DNA from: Maribacter sp. ACAM166
Lineage (GTDB): Bacteria > Bacteroidota > Bacteroidia > Flavobacteriales > Flavobacteriaceae
NCBI RefSeq assembly: GCF_005771495.1
Contig: NZ_VAUW01000013.1
Span: 1 to 64,000 of the forward strand
Direction: 5' to 3'
Length of the DNA stretch: 64,000 nucleotides
Shown here: positions 45,861 to 54,684 of the stretch, in pieces
Position numbering within the stretch: position 1 is the stretch's first letter
Layout of the letters: each line of letters starts with the position of its first letter
The notes under the pieces: model-generated
Database searches by the model: none
What the model was told of the DNA's origin: nothing
Seen by the model: only the letters and a program-made list of their open reading frames with translations
Program-made: the position numbers and the translations under genes

Positions 45861-46529
45861 ATGAAAACATTTTTACCTATTGTAGCATTGCTGACATTCT
45901 CTTTTTTATCGGCCCAAGAGCCATCAGAAATACTGGTCATTGAAAAGGGTACCTGGAACCTTACGGGCAACGCTTCGCTCTCTTTTGAAGGAAACAAATC
46001 CAATTATAATCAATTACAAAATGTCTCTGAAAACTCATCGCATTACTTAGTACTAGCCCCTTCTTTTGGATACGCCCTTAAAAATGATATCGTAATTGGG
46101 GTCGGCTTAGAGTACGGAAATCAGAAAGGTGAAAATTCCAATACTGGATTCGATACCGATAATCGTTATACAAACAAAAATCAGTCGATTGGTTTGACTC
46201 CCTACATTCGTGGCTATAAGGGCATCGGAAAACAACTTTCGTTATACTTACAAGCAGAGGCAGGCTATAGTAGATTTTGGAATACAAGCAATCAAAACGG
46301 GGAGGATAGCAATAATGACGTAAAAGGAAACAATGTATTCATCGGCATACGCCCTGGTATCACCTATTTCTTGAACAAAAAATTGGCCATTGAATCTACT
46401 ATTGGCTCATTGAGCTATTCGTTTGGCGATAGAAAACCTGAGGAAGACAGAGACAGCTATTCAAAAAGTACTAATTTTAGTGTAGCGTTGGTATCAGACC
46501 TATTCTTCGGTATCGCTTATTATTTTTAG
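45861..46529 (+). CDS. Outer-membrane beta-barrel protein
   Basis: 222 residues. The signal peptide ends FSFLSAQ. The remainder consists of alternating beta strands with periodic aromatic residues (YALKNDIVIGVGLEYGNQ; SIGLTPYIRGYKG; KLAIESTIGSLSYSF) and ends SDLFFGIAYYF with a terminal aromatic as outer-membrane proteins require. It belongs to the OmpW/porin-like families; substrate unknown. It converges on the ADP-ribosylglycohydrolase gene with a terminator between. Confidence 0.8.
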   Translation: MKTFLPIVALLTFSFLSAQEPSEILVIEKGTWNLTGNASLSFEGNKSNYNQLQNVSENSSHYLVLAPSFGYALKNDIVIGVGLEYGNQKGENSNTGFDTDNRYTNKNQSIGLTPYIRGYKGIGKQLSLYLQAEAGYSRFWNTSNQNGEDSNNDVKGNNVFIGIRPGITYFLNKKLAIESTIGSLSYSFGDRKPEEDRDSYSKSTNFSVALVSDLFFGIAYYF

Positions 46530-46538
46530 CAGAAATTG

Positions 46539-46576
46539 AAAACCCCTGTTACCACTATGTAGATGACAGGGATTTT
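46539..46576. terminator. Bidirectional terminator between convergent genes
   Basis: aaaacccctgt (46539-46549) pairs with acagggatttt (46566-46576) with one mismatch; the A and T tails suit termination on both strands. Confidence 0.65.
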
Positions 46577-46582
46577 ATAATT

Positions 46583-47983
46583 CTATTTTATTTGTGGCAC
46601 ATACCATACATCTTTCTTTAAATCTACCCCACCACCAAGTTCTTCCTGCACTACCCTGTCGATGATATAGATTCCCTTTTCTGCCATATGTTCAAAATCG
46701 TCTATACCATTGTTGGGAAAGCCGATTCTAGTCCGGTGAATATTAAATTTATCAGCAAATGTTCTATCAAAAGCTTTTTCCACCCCATCTTTACCCAGCA
46801 TAAAACCTAACAACCCACCCCAAGTTGCGGTAGGGTTATCAGAATCCCACCCACAGAGTGCTCCGATTTTTATGGTTTCCTTTAAATCGCCCTCACCATA
46901 CAATAAACTAACAATACTGGCCCCGAAATTAATACCCGCCGCAAAACAACCATTACATGCCTCATCTTTGGTTGCCCATAAATACCCATCTTCTTGGCGA
47001 ATTTGATATTTCTCATGTAGGGCATCGCGAGCTTCTTCCCAAGTAACACCAGTTTTATATTTGGCTTTTACAAAATCGAACATTTTAGCTGAGTATGAAT
47101 CATTGGGCAATTGTTTTCGGGCTTCGGTAGTCATCCAATTAAGGTTCTCTTTAGTAGCTTTGTTCTTATCAGCCGAAGGCGCCAGAGCATACATAACCAC
47201 ATTAAAGTTAGAAATCCATTCCGCATTTTGCCTAGCAACGGTCTGTATGGGCAAATGTGACATTTTTAGGGCCACATCTGGTCGTGTTGGGGCAAAAAAA
47301 CCAAAAATTTCAGTGGTCAATTGGGCATCAATCATTTCATAATGTGGGTTGTTTTCAGGTAATCCCGTTTCTGGCGGCAGCATACCTTCCTCCATTAAAT
47401 CGAGCGCCTGTTGATTAGATACCCACAAATAGTTCTCTTCTTCTTTTTTAATATGCTTCAGCCATCCGGACCTAATCATTTCACCTGTTAAGATTGAGGT
47501 TTTGTTCTCATAGAGCAACTCCTGATACATATATTCAATATCCGTATCATCATCCGCACCCCAAATACTGTCTTCCTCGGCATATAAAAAATCAATTGTC
47601 TTAGAATAGTTATTTGAATCCCATAAATTAGGCTGGTCTGCTTTTTCCCAATCATCCCTAGTATAAAATCCTTCCCCTTTACCTTCACTATTGGGAATCC
47701 CGATTTTATCCATTTCAGTAACTAATCCCGTCCAATTGGCAATACATTGGCCTAACCAAAAGCCGTATAATTTATTCTTGTATTCTGGCCTTGAGATTTC
47801 AAAATCTGTATTTTTTGGTTGATAGCTGTTATAGTCTAACAATGAATCTTTTACCACTTCCTGTTTAATTTGCGCAGTCGAATCTATTTTATTCTTACAC
47901 GAAACAGTGTGGATTATCATTAGAAATACAAAAAGCCTCTTGACAACCTTACCTTTTAAATCTTCATTAAAAAATAGGATCAT
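46583..47983 (-). CDS. ADP-ribosylglycohydrolase-family lipoprotein
   Basis: 466 residues from the ATG at 47983; a further ATG at 48004 would add seven residues. The N-terminus is a lipoprotein signal (FLMIIHTVSC), so it is exported. The ADP-ribosylglycohydrolase fold shows YGFWLGQCIANWTG, DDDTDIEYMY and CGWDSDNPTATWGGLLGFMLG, where the acidic pairs bind two Mg ions. Most studied members act in the cytoplasm on ADP-ribosylated proteins. An exported lipoprotein form suggests another N-glycosidic substrate, such as a nucleoside or sugar derivative. Confidence 0.85.
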   Translation of the reverse strand: MILFFNEDLKGKVVKRLFVFLMIIHTVSCKNKIDSTAQIKQEVVKDSLLDYNSYQPKNTDFEISRPEYKNKLYGFWLGQCIANWTGLVTEMDKIGIPNSEGKGEGFYTRDDWEKADQPNLWDSNNYSKTIDFLYAEEDSIWGADDDTDIEYMYQELLYENKTSILTGEMIRSGWLKHIKKEEENYLWVSNQQALDLMEEGMLPPETGLPENNPHYEMIDAQLTTEIFGFFAPTRPDVALKMSHLPIQTVARQNAEWISNFNVVMYALAPSADKNKATKENLNWMTTEARKQLPNDSYSAKMFDFVKAKYKTGVTWEEARDALHEKYQIRQEDGYLWATKDEACNGCFAAGINFGASIVSLLYGEGDLKETIKIGALCGWDSDNPTATWGGLLGFMLGKDGVEKAFDRTFADKFNIHRTRIGFPNNGIDDFEHMAEKGIYIIDRVVQEELGGGVDLKKDVWYVPQIK

Positions 47984-48117
47984 AGTATTTATTTTTATTA
48001 TCACTAAAACTAGGTAAATAATGTAGTTTGGCTGTATTGGTCAACCAATAAAATGGGATGTACTCAAGTATTTACCATCTACAGGTTTAACACTATCTTT
48101 GAAACAAGACTCTAAAT

Positions 48118-48993
48118 ATGCGTCAAAACCATTTTTTAATTTTGTGGCTTTTAGGCCTTTTTACGGCAACTTCTTTCGGGCAGGATAATTCGGATACTCC
48201 TAATTCTGTAATAAACCTTGCCAAACCCGATGCAGGTACAGTGTGGAATATTCTAGATAGGGTTACAATGGAATGGAACACTGTGAATATTGATACAAGT
48301 AAAACTATTCGCTTTTTTCTGGTGCGTAATGAAATGGTGGTTCAAGAATTAGGGACTTTTAAAAATGATGGTATTGAAGATGATATTGAACTCGCTAAAA
48401 ACATCGGCTCGGGTAATCGATATCAAGTAGTGGCCATAGAATTGTTCCCAGACAATAAATTTAAAATTGCTAAAAAGGTTACTTCATTCTTTACCATTAC
48501 CAATGCAGCATCTGATGAGCGAAAGAAAAAGCAGCAGTTAGCAAATGCCAACCCTACTGTAAATCAAAAAAAATCAAGTAACAAGAAACAAGTAGCTATC
48601 ATAAAACCTCAAGAATTGCAAGCAAAAAGCAAACCGATTTTAAGGGAGTCTTTTGAAGGAAGAAAAATATCGTACACCAAAAAAATTGAATTCGATTCTG
48701 AAAATATAATTATAAAAATCTGGGATCATGGTAGGCAAGATGGGGATATCGTCTCCATTTACCTGAACGGAATTTCTGTAGTATCGAAATACTATTTGAC
48801 TTATTTTAAAAAAGAATTTAACTTAAAATTAGACCCGAAAAAATCTAATGACCTATTCCTTTACGCTCACAATTTAGGAAATTCACCTCCGAACACCGTT
48901 TCGTTGGAGATTTCAGATGGTAAAAAGGCAGAAAATATCATCCTTAATTCAGACCTTAAAAGTTGTGAGGCCGTGTTGATCAGTGTTAGGTAA
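48118..48993 (+). CDS. Secreted protein with Ig-like and C-terminal beta domains
   Basis: 291 residues with a signal peptide ending TSFGQ. Residues 30-130 resemble a surface Ig-like domain (NLAKPDAGTVWNILDRVTMEWNT). A basic, low-complexity linker (about 135-175) leads to a C-terminal domain with DGDIVSIYLNGISVV and LFLYAHNLGNSPPNTVSLEI, a pattern seen in flavobacterial secreted proteins. Its function is unknown. It is divergent from the ADP-ribosylglycohydrolase gene. Confidence 0.7.
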   Translation: MRQNHFLILWLLGLFTATSFGQDNSDTPNSVINLAKPDAGTVWNILDRVTMEWNTVNIDTSKTIRFFLVRNEMVVQELGTFKNDGIEDDIELAKNIGSGNRYQVVAIELFPDNKFKIAKKVTSFFTITNAASDERKKKQQLANANPTVNQKKSSNKKQVAIIKPQELQAKSKPILRESFEGRKISYTKKIEFDSENIIIKIWDHGRQDGDIVSIYLNGISVVSKYYLTYFKKEFNLKLDPKKSNDLFLYAHNLGNSPPNTVSLEISDGKKAENIILNSDLKSCEAVLISVR

Positions 48994-49217
48994 CACAAAT
49001 TAGACGGCTCTATATTCAATTAAGCTACTTCTTGAAAAGTAATGATTCCTTTGTCAAAGTTATACCCCTAACTTCATCATTCAAAAAAGTAATTACCGTA
49101 CTTGTTCGTTAAGGCATATCGTTTACACCACATTTTGATTTAAGCTTATTGATACTTGTTTATTTCTGATATTGTTTTCATTAAAGAATCCTAAAAAAGT
49201 GGACAATTAGATAAGAG

Positions 49218-50051
49218 TCATGCTGCTATTTGTTGATTGTACATTTCGTTTTCAAATTCTTCTATGGTTTTATAGCCCAATGTAGAGTGCATTCTTCTTC
49301 TGTTGTACCAAGTTTCTATCCATTGGAAAATAGATAGCTCCGCATTGGACCTAAGATCATAATCATGTTTGTATACCCATTCTACCTTTAAGCTCTTAAA
49401 AAATGATTCTGCCACCGCATTGTCCCAACAATTTCCTTTTCTGCTCATACTTTGCTTTACCGTTCCATCATAACTTTTTAGGATATTGGTAAATCTGTGA
49501 CCGGCATATTGAGACCCCCTATCGGAATGAAATATGAGTTCTTTTGTTATATTATTGGACTTAACGGCCATATTCCAAGCAGAGATTATAGTGTCACTTG
49601 TATTTAAGGTTTCGCCCATCGACCACCCTACGACCTTTCTATGGAACAGATTGATAATCACGGTCAGATACATCCATCCCTGTTTAGTCTCTATATAGGT
49701 AATATCGGACACCCAAACCTGATTCTTTCTAAAGACCGTAAAGTTCTGGTTCAAAATATTTCGGACCAACGGATAGTTGTGCCCGCTGTCCGTTGTAATC
49801 CTGAACTTACGCTTTCTTCTGGCGAACAGATTATTGGCCCTCATTATCTTGGCAACTCGTGGTCTGGAAACACGATATCCCTTTTTCGAGAGTTCCTCTT
49901 TGATTCTTGGTGCCCCATAACTCCCGAAACTATCCTTGAAAACATCCCGTATGACCGACAATATCGTTTGGTTTTCCAACCATCTTTTGGATGGTTCCCT
50001 GCCTAACCAATGATAATAACTGCTTTTACTTAACTTGTACATTATGCACAT
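49218..50051 (-). CDS. IS3-family transposase, OrfB part
   Basis: 277 residues. The HTH_21-like N-terminus (GSYGAPRIKEELSKKGYRVSRPRVAKIM) is followed by the rve core with the three catalytic acids: D in VSDITYIETKQG, D in FHSDRGSQY and E in NAVAESFFKSLK. The C-terminus RRRMHSTLGYKTIEEFE is typical. It normally needs fusion to OrfA by programmed frameshifting at AAAAAAG (about 50134), which is present but lies out of frame with the OrfA start. Confidence 0.9.
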   Translation of the reverse strand: MCIMYKLSKSSYYHWLGREPSKRWLENQTILSVIRDVFKDSFGSYGAPRIKEELSKKGYRVSRPRVAKIMRANNLFARRKRKFRITTDSGHNYPLVRNILNQNFTVFRKNQVWVSDITYIETKQGWMYLTVIINLFHRKVVGWSMGETLNTSDTIISAWNMAVKSNNITKELIFHSDRGSQYAGHRFTNILKSYDGTVKQSMSRKGNCWDNAVAESFFKSLKVEWVYKHDYDLRSNAELSIFQWIETWYNRRRMHSTLGYKTIEEFENEMYNQQIAA

Positions 50052-50104
50052 CTTCTGAAGCTGAAAATTTTAATTTATGGTGTTTTATGAACTTATATTT
50101 TTCC

Positions 50105-50377
50105 TGTCGCTCTAGGAGAAGATAGCTATCGCCTTTTTTAGAATATCACGTTCCAGTTCGGCATCCCTCATTCTTTTCCTCAACTCGGCAATCTCACGTT
50201 CCCCTTACTCGGAAAACTGTTCTTGCCATAGGCTCCCGATTCCCTGCGCCAGCGGCTCAATACTGATGTAGGTATATCCAGCTCCCTGCATATCTCAATA
50301 ACGCTACCACGTGCGTAACTGAGTTCCATAGCTTTTTCCTTAAAATCAAAGGTGTAATTTCTTTTTTCTCTTGACAT
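50105..50377 (-). pseudogene. IS3-family OrfA, frameshifted
   Basis: Starts MSREKRNYTFDFKEKAMELSYARGS with an HTH (VIEICRELDIPTSVLSRWRRE) and stops early. The other frame continues EREIAELRKRMRDAELERDILKKAIAIFS with its usual stop, so one G is probably missing from the G run near 50200. The leucine zipper-like helix is therefore separated from the HTH. Confidence 0.75.
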
Positions 50378-50448
50378 TTTTCAAAGTTAATTTAAACAGC
50401 TAACACGCTCTTAACTCTAAGTCCAGTTAAATATAGTAAGTCCACTTT

Positions 50449-51106
50449 GAGTAGGGACTGAATTTGATACCTTTGAGCAAGGCTAAGTTGTTTATAATTT
50501 TTCATGCAAGACGAATATAAATATTGAGCCTAAAACAGATGGGGCTAGCCCCATCTGTTTTAAATATTCGTGTTGCACTTATGACTTGAACTTAGAAAAT
50601 ACACTCTTATTTTTCTCTGACTTAGTGCCGTTACAATCAAATTCGATCTGACTTTATAATTTCACAAGTAATCCTATCAAGTTCTATATTTATGTTTCTT
50701 CCAAATGTTCTCAAAATCATTTTTGTAAAAAGATATATCCCCAGTAGTGTTCTTCTAGGAATAGTTCCGGAAGCTGAGGAGTAGCCTAATCAAGTAAAAA
50801 TAAAATGTCCTTTTTAAGGTAAATGTGCTCATGTTGTAATCTAAAGTCAAAATATTTAAAATAATTGAGTTCAAAAAAAAGATCCAATAACTTCAAATTA
50901 TAGTAGGAGCTATTATTCTCCGTTCAAGACCAATACTTCTAACCAGATTTGTTCCCAAACGATAACCTTGGGGAAAAATTTATAGTTCAATAAAATTTTA
51001 CTTTTTTGATTCTTAATTTCCTATAAGTTGTTATTTTTATGAAACCAGATTGCTATGCGGCCTATAGTTTTGCAAAAGCGATAAAACTTTATCTATACAA
51101 CAAAAC
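50449..51106. other. Noncoding, holding a long palindrome
   Basis: About 660 bp downstream of the IS element. Apart from the palindrome at 50505-50577 I see no gene or repeat. The stretch before 51107 should hold the promoter of the nitrilase-like gene. Confidence 0.5.
50505..50577. repeat. Long palindrome
   Basis: The inner part, 50531-50562, is a perfect 32-bp palindrome built on taaaacagatggggc and its complement, meeting at ctag. Outside it gcaagacgaatat (50506-50518) pairs with atattcgtgttgc (50564-50576) with one mismatch. It could be a very strong hairpin, a small MITE or an end product of an unidentified mobile element. Confidence 0.7.
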
Positions 51107-52057
51107 ATGAAGATAGCAGTTGCCCAGTTTGAACCAAAAAACGGAGATAAAAACTACAACCTATCAATAATCCGAAAACTTGCAGAAAAAGCAAAATCAA
51201 GTGGTGCCGACGTGATAAGTTTTCACGAAATGTCTATTACCGCTTATACTTTTACAAAAGATTTAAGTCTAGAACAGATAACGGAATTGGCAGAGGATGT
51301 GCCAAGCGGAAACAGCACCCAGGAATTGATTGCAATCTCCAAAGAATTGGATATTCCGATTTTGGCAGGTCTTGTAGAGAAATCGAAAGGAAAAGTATAT
51401 AACACGTATATCTGCGTTACGGGAGAAGGTTTGGTCGCCAAGTATCGAAAAATACATCCGTTTATTAACAAATACATGTCTGCTGGCGATGAATATTGTG
51501 TATTCGACCTTCTTGGATGGAAATGCGGAATTTTGATTTGCTATGACAATAATGTGATTGAAAACGTACGCGCAACAAGCATTCTCGGAGCGGAATTAAT
51601 TTTCGCACCCCACGTTACGGGATGCACACCATCTGCAATGCCACATCGAGATTATGTAGACGATAAATATTGGCAGAATCGTGAAAGCGACCCAGTTTCT
51701 TTACGAATGGAATTTGATGGCCCAAAAGGTAGACGTTGGCTAATGCGTTGGCTACCGGCAAGGGCTTACGACAATGGAGTTTACTATGCGTTTACCAACC
51801 CGATTGGATATGATGGTGAACAGCTAAAAAATGGTAATTCGATGATAATCGACCCATACGGAGAAGTCTTATCGGAAATAAAGTCATTCGAAAACGATAT
51901 TACGATTTCAAAAATAACGAAAGAGAAAATTCAACTTTCAGGGGGATGGAGATACAAAAATGCTCGAAGACCTGAACTTTATAAAGATATTATTGGCGGA
52001 AACCACAAATCAGACACAACACCAGTATGGATGAAGGAAAAAAAAGACAAAGACTGA
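51107..52057 (+). CDS. Carbon-nitrogen hydrolase (nitrilase superfamily)
   Basis: 316 residues. The Glu-Lys-Cys triad is E41 (FHEMS), K115 (YRKIHPF) and C145 (LICYDN). It hydrolyses an amide, nitrile or carbamoyl compound in the cytoplasm. The specific substrate is unclear; the surrounding sequence resembles aliphatic amidase or N-carbamoyl amidohydrolase types. It converges on the PIG-L gene with a 16-bp gap and is not in an operon. Confidence 0.9.
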   Translation: MKIAVAQFEPKNGDKNYNLSIIRKLAEKAKSSGADVISFHEMSITAYTFTKDLSLEQITELAEDVPSGNSTQELIAISKELDIPILAGLVEKSKGKVYNTYICVTGEGLVAKYRKIHPFINKYMSAGDEYCVFDLLGWKCGILICYDNNVIENVRATSILGAELIFAPHVTGCTPSAMPHRDYVDDKYWQNRESDPVSLRMEFDGPKGRRWLMRWLPARAYDNGVYYAFTNPIGYDGEQLKNGNSMIIDPYGEVLSEIKSFENDITISKITKEKIQLSGGWRYKNARRPELYKDIIGGNHKSDTTPVWMKEKKDKD

Positions 52058-52073
52058 TCAATGTCGGTGACTC

Positions 52074-53273
52074 TTATTTTATTTTAATTCTCACCCTGTA
52101 CATACCCCCATTATCATTTGTATCATCATCATTAATACCTAAATACAGCCGTCCTGATTTATATGCATTAATTTCCTGTCTTTTTCCAATAAAAAAATAA
52201 TCAGAAGATTCTTTGCCTATTTTTCCTATTAAAGCTCCTGTTCCTATAGCAGGTAAAGGATTATTTTCCCTCTGTGTATATGGAGTTGCTCCATCAGGGT
52301 TACAGAAGTTCTTAGCGTTAAGATTCCAAAGAATTTTACCGTTAGCACTTATATCAATGAGTTGTCCATCTTTCAAATCAATACCGGTATCAAACCAATT
52401 CGCTTTACCTGATATGGTAAAAGTTCTACCTATCATAGGAAATAGTTCATACACTTCATCATCATTAGGTTGACGACCAAACTCTGCAATCTCAAATTCT
52501 TCCACAAACGTTACATTTTGTGCTATTTCTTTTCCATACCATTTTTGTAGTGCAATTAAATTATCTGGTCTGGCAATACTGAATGGAATCGTATTATGAA
52601 ATAGAAATTCAGCTTGCTTTTTCTTGCTTGCCAAGACTTCATCTAAAACACCTTCCGCTTTAGGGTTTGCCTCGACCACTTGAGATTCATGGGCTCCACA
52701 TGATGCAAGCTTTGTTTCCCAAACTTCATCTATGTCGATAGCAACATCGGGAATGTATGAAAAGGCAGCAGTATGAAAATCACGCATATACATAAACACA
52801 GGCATTCTTTGCTGATCTAGTTGTTCAGATGCCTCTCGCACAATCCAACCTGCATTCATATTATCGTTATGACCGCCTTTAGCAGGATAAAAAGTAAAGA
52901 CAATATCAGCGTTCCAGGCTTCAATTGATTTAATTACTTTTCTCCTTATTTCTTCTGTATTTTTCAATACGCCATCATGGTAATCCAATATTTCATAGGC
53001 TGACAAACCTAAAATTTCTTTGGCCTTCATGGCTTCTTTATATCTGCGTTCAGCAAGATCTTTGGGCTTCATGGAATAATGCCCTGCATCACCATTAGTA
53101 AGCGACATAAATTTTACTTCATGCCCTAGTTTGGAGTACAATGCCGCTACTCCACCTGCATAAATTTCACCTTCATCAGGGTGAGCGAATATCACCAAAA
53201 CACGCAACGATTGTTGAGCATAAGCAAACTTTATAGTACTAAGAAGTATTATGGCTATGATGTATTTTTTCAT
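52074..53273 (-). CDS. PIG-L family deacetylase fused to a LecA-like carbohydrate-binding domain
   Basis: 399 residues with a signal peptide (ending FAYAQ). The deacetylase domain has AHPDEGE (30-36) in place of the canonical AHPDDE and a second zinc-site region with GGHNDNMNAG. PIG-L enzymes remove the acetyl group from N-acetylglucosamine derivatives. The C-terminal 130 residues (WFDTGIDLKDGQLIDISANGKILW, GALIGKIG, YLGINDDDTNDNGGMYRV) match the galactophilic lectin PA-IL/LecA pattern, so it probably binds sugar, with the Asp cluster chelating Ca. It is the last gene of the amino-sugar cluster. Confidence 0.85.
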   Translation of the reverse strand: MKKYIIAIILLSTIKFAYAQQSLRVLVIFAHPDEGEIYAGGVAALYSKLGHEVKFMSLTNGDAGHYSMKPKDLAERRYKEAMKAKEILGLSAYEILDYHDGVLKNTEEIRRKVIKSIEAWNADIVFTFYPAKGGHNDNMNAGWIVREASEQLDQQRMPVFMYMRDFHTAAFSYIPDVAIDIDEVWETKLASCGAHESQVVEANPKAEGVLDEVLASKKKQAEFLFHNTIPFSIARPDNLIALQKWYGKEIAQNVTFVEEFEIAEFGRQPNDDEVYELFPMIGRTFTISGKANWFDTGIDLKDGQLIDISANGKILWNLNAKNFCNPDGATPYTQRENNPLPAIGTGALIGKIGKESSDYFFIGKRQEINAYKSGRLYLGINDDDTNDNGGMYRVRIKIK

Positions 53274-53585
53274 TTCTTTTTTTTTACTGTATGTATAAAT
53301 TCATTCATAATTTGTGTTCGACGTAAGGGAATAATGTACTCATTGTCTCAATTCTTGTGCCCATTATAACTTAATGTAAAACTCTTAAGTGGAACATCAT
53401 GTAGTCCTTAAAAAATCGATAAATATCCCGAATAATTAAACCGTTGCTCAAAGGTGATTTCTTTGAAATCCTTAGCTACTATAGCTACATGTTTATGGTT
53501 TCAAAAAATGATTTTTCACGAATCAATGATGTCCTTATTTTTTGTGCTTAAGTGTTTTACTGTGTACATTGCTGATAGTGAAATA
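53274..53585. other. Gap between the GH20 and PIG-L genes
   Basis: About 310 bp of AT-rich sequence with no recognisable gene. It is much longer than the other gaps in the cluster, so the PIG-L gene may have its own promoter. Confidence 0.5.
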
Positions 53586-54671
53586 TCATTTGTTACTATT
53601 CTTTACTGCAGCTATCATACTTCGTAAACATTCGGCCTGACTGCCTTTTGTATCTGTTTCAGGATTAGGGTTGTAATATTCTTTCAGAAAACTATCTACA
53701 GGAGACCAAACAGTATGCATCACCCCTAGATATCTTTCAGCCATTTCAGGGGTGGAGTTTTGTTTGAACGAATACATCATGGCAACCTGCTCTTCCGCTA
53801 CTTTAGGTTTTCTCCACGGACAGGCTATTACTCGAAACCCTTTCATAGCAAAATAGGCTGGTGTCGGTATAGCCTTTTCATAATGCCAGTCGCAAATGAC
53901 CACAGACTTTGAAAGCAGATTAATTGCACCTGCCGTATTGTTCATACTACCTTCCCACATACCAATTCCTGAATCGGAGCCATCAATGAGACGGTCTCCC
54001 CAAATCCATAATTCAGTCTCCGTTTCATTTAAGTGCCTTTCCAATTTATTGACTTCGTTGGCAAATAACTTTGCCGGACTCTTACCTTTGCAACGTGGAC
54101 AATCGGGATGGGCAAGATAAAAAACTTCATCCATCCCCGCATGAAAAGCCTTGGCTTCGAACACCTTCACTATTTCATCCATTAAATCAAAGACAACCTC
54201 GTGCACCTCTGGATTTAAGGGACAATAGCTTTTACAGTATAGCCCGTCATCATTGGGCCACTCATATTTTTCAGGAAGTTTAACATTGGGGGTTTCATCA
54301 AATTGTGGGTAGACCTCCAGTAATTTTCCAAGGCCGCTGTGCCAAGATTGATGCCCCAATAGGTTCACTTGGGGAATTAGGTTGATATTATACTTCTTAC
54401 AAACCGCTACCAGTTTTTTTACATCTTCCTTACTCAGTGGGTTGTCGCCTCTCAATTCTGGTCTAGATTCGTAAGCATAATTAAAATCGACTCTAAGAAT
54501 GAGGGTGTTTATTCCCCCAGGAGCCAGCTCTGTTTCTATAAAACCAACAAATTCATTTACTTTCTCTTTTGTTGGCGCCGCAATACAGAGGCCATTTACA
54601 GAAAAAACAGATTGTCCAAATGCTACAATTGAACAAAAAGACAGGACTATAAAAGCAATTTTTTTTATCAT
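53586..54671 (-). CDS. GH20-type beta-N-acetylhexosaminidase, short form
   Basis: 361 residues with a signal peptide (ending IVAFGQ). The catalytic Asp-Glu pair is D181-E182 in FHAGMDEVFY, the hallmark of GH20 substrate-assisted catalysis. Other family signs are LIPQVNLLGHQ and WIWGDRLIDG. It is short because only the TIM barrel is present, with no N-terminal GH20b domain. It should release terminal N-acetylhexosamine in the periplasm. It lies 13 bp downstream of the DUF5009 gene. Confidence 0.85.
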   Translation of the reverse strand: MIKKIAFIVLSFCSIVAFGQSVFSVNGLCIAAPTKEKVNEFVGFIETELAPGGINTLILRVDFNYAYESRPELRGDNPLSKEDVKKLVAVCKKYNINLIPQVNLLGHQSWHSGLGKLLEVYPQFDETPNVKLPEKYEWPNDDGLYCKSYCPLNPEVHEVVFDLMDEIVKVFEAKAFHAGMDEVFYLAHPDCPRCKGKSPAKLFANEVNKLERHLNETETELWIWGDRLIDGSDSGIGMWEGSMNNTAGAINLLSKSVVICDWHYEKAIPTPAYFAMKGFRVIACPWRKPKVAEEQVAMMYSFKQNSTPEMAERYLGVMHTVWSPVDSFLKEYYNPNPETDTKGSQAECLRSMIAAVKNSNK

Positions 54672-54684
54672 AATAATGTATGTT

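Larger units (their letters stand above)
49196..50448 (-). mobile_element. IS3-family insertion sequence, probably inactive
   Basis: 1253 bp bounded by aaagtggac (49196-49204) and gtccacttt (50440-50448) as terminal inverted repeats. It has the two-gene IS3 layout, with an OrfA-like HTH piece and an rve-type OrfB transposase. OrfA is frameshifted, so a normal OrfAB fusion cannot form. I did not identify a clear target-site duplication. Confidence 0.75.
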
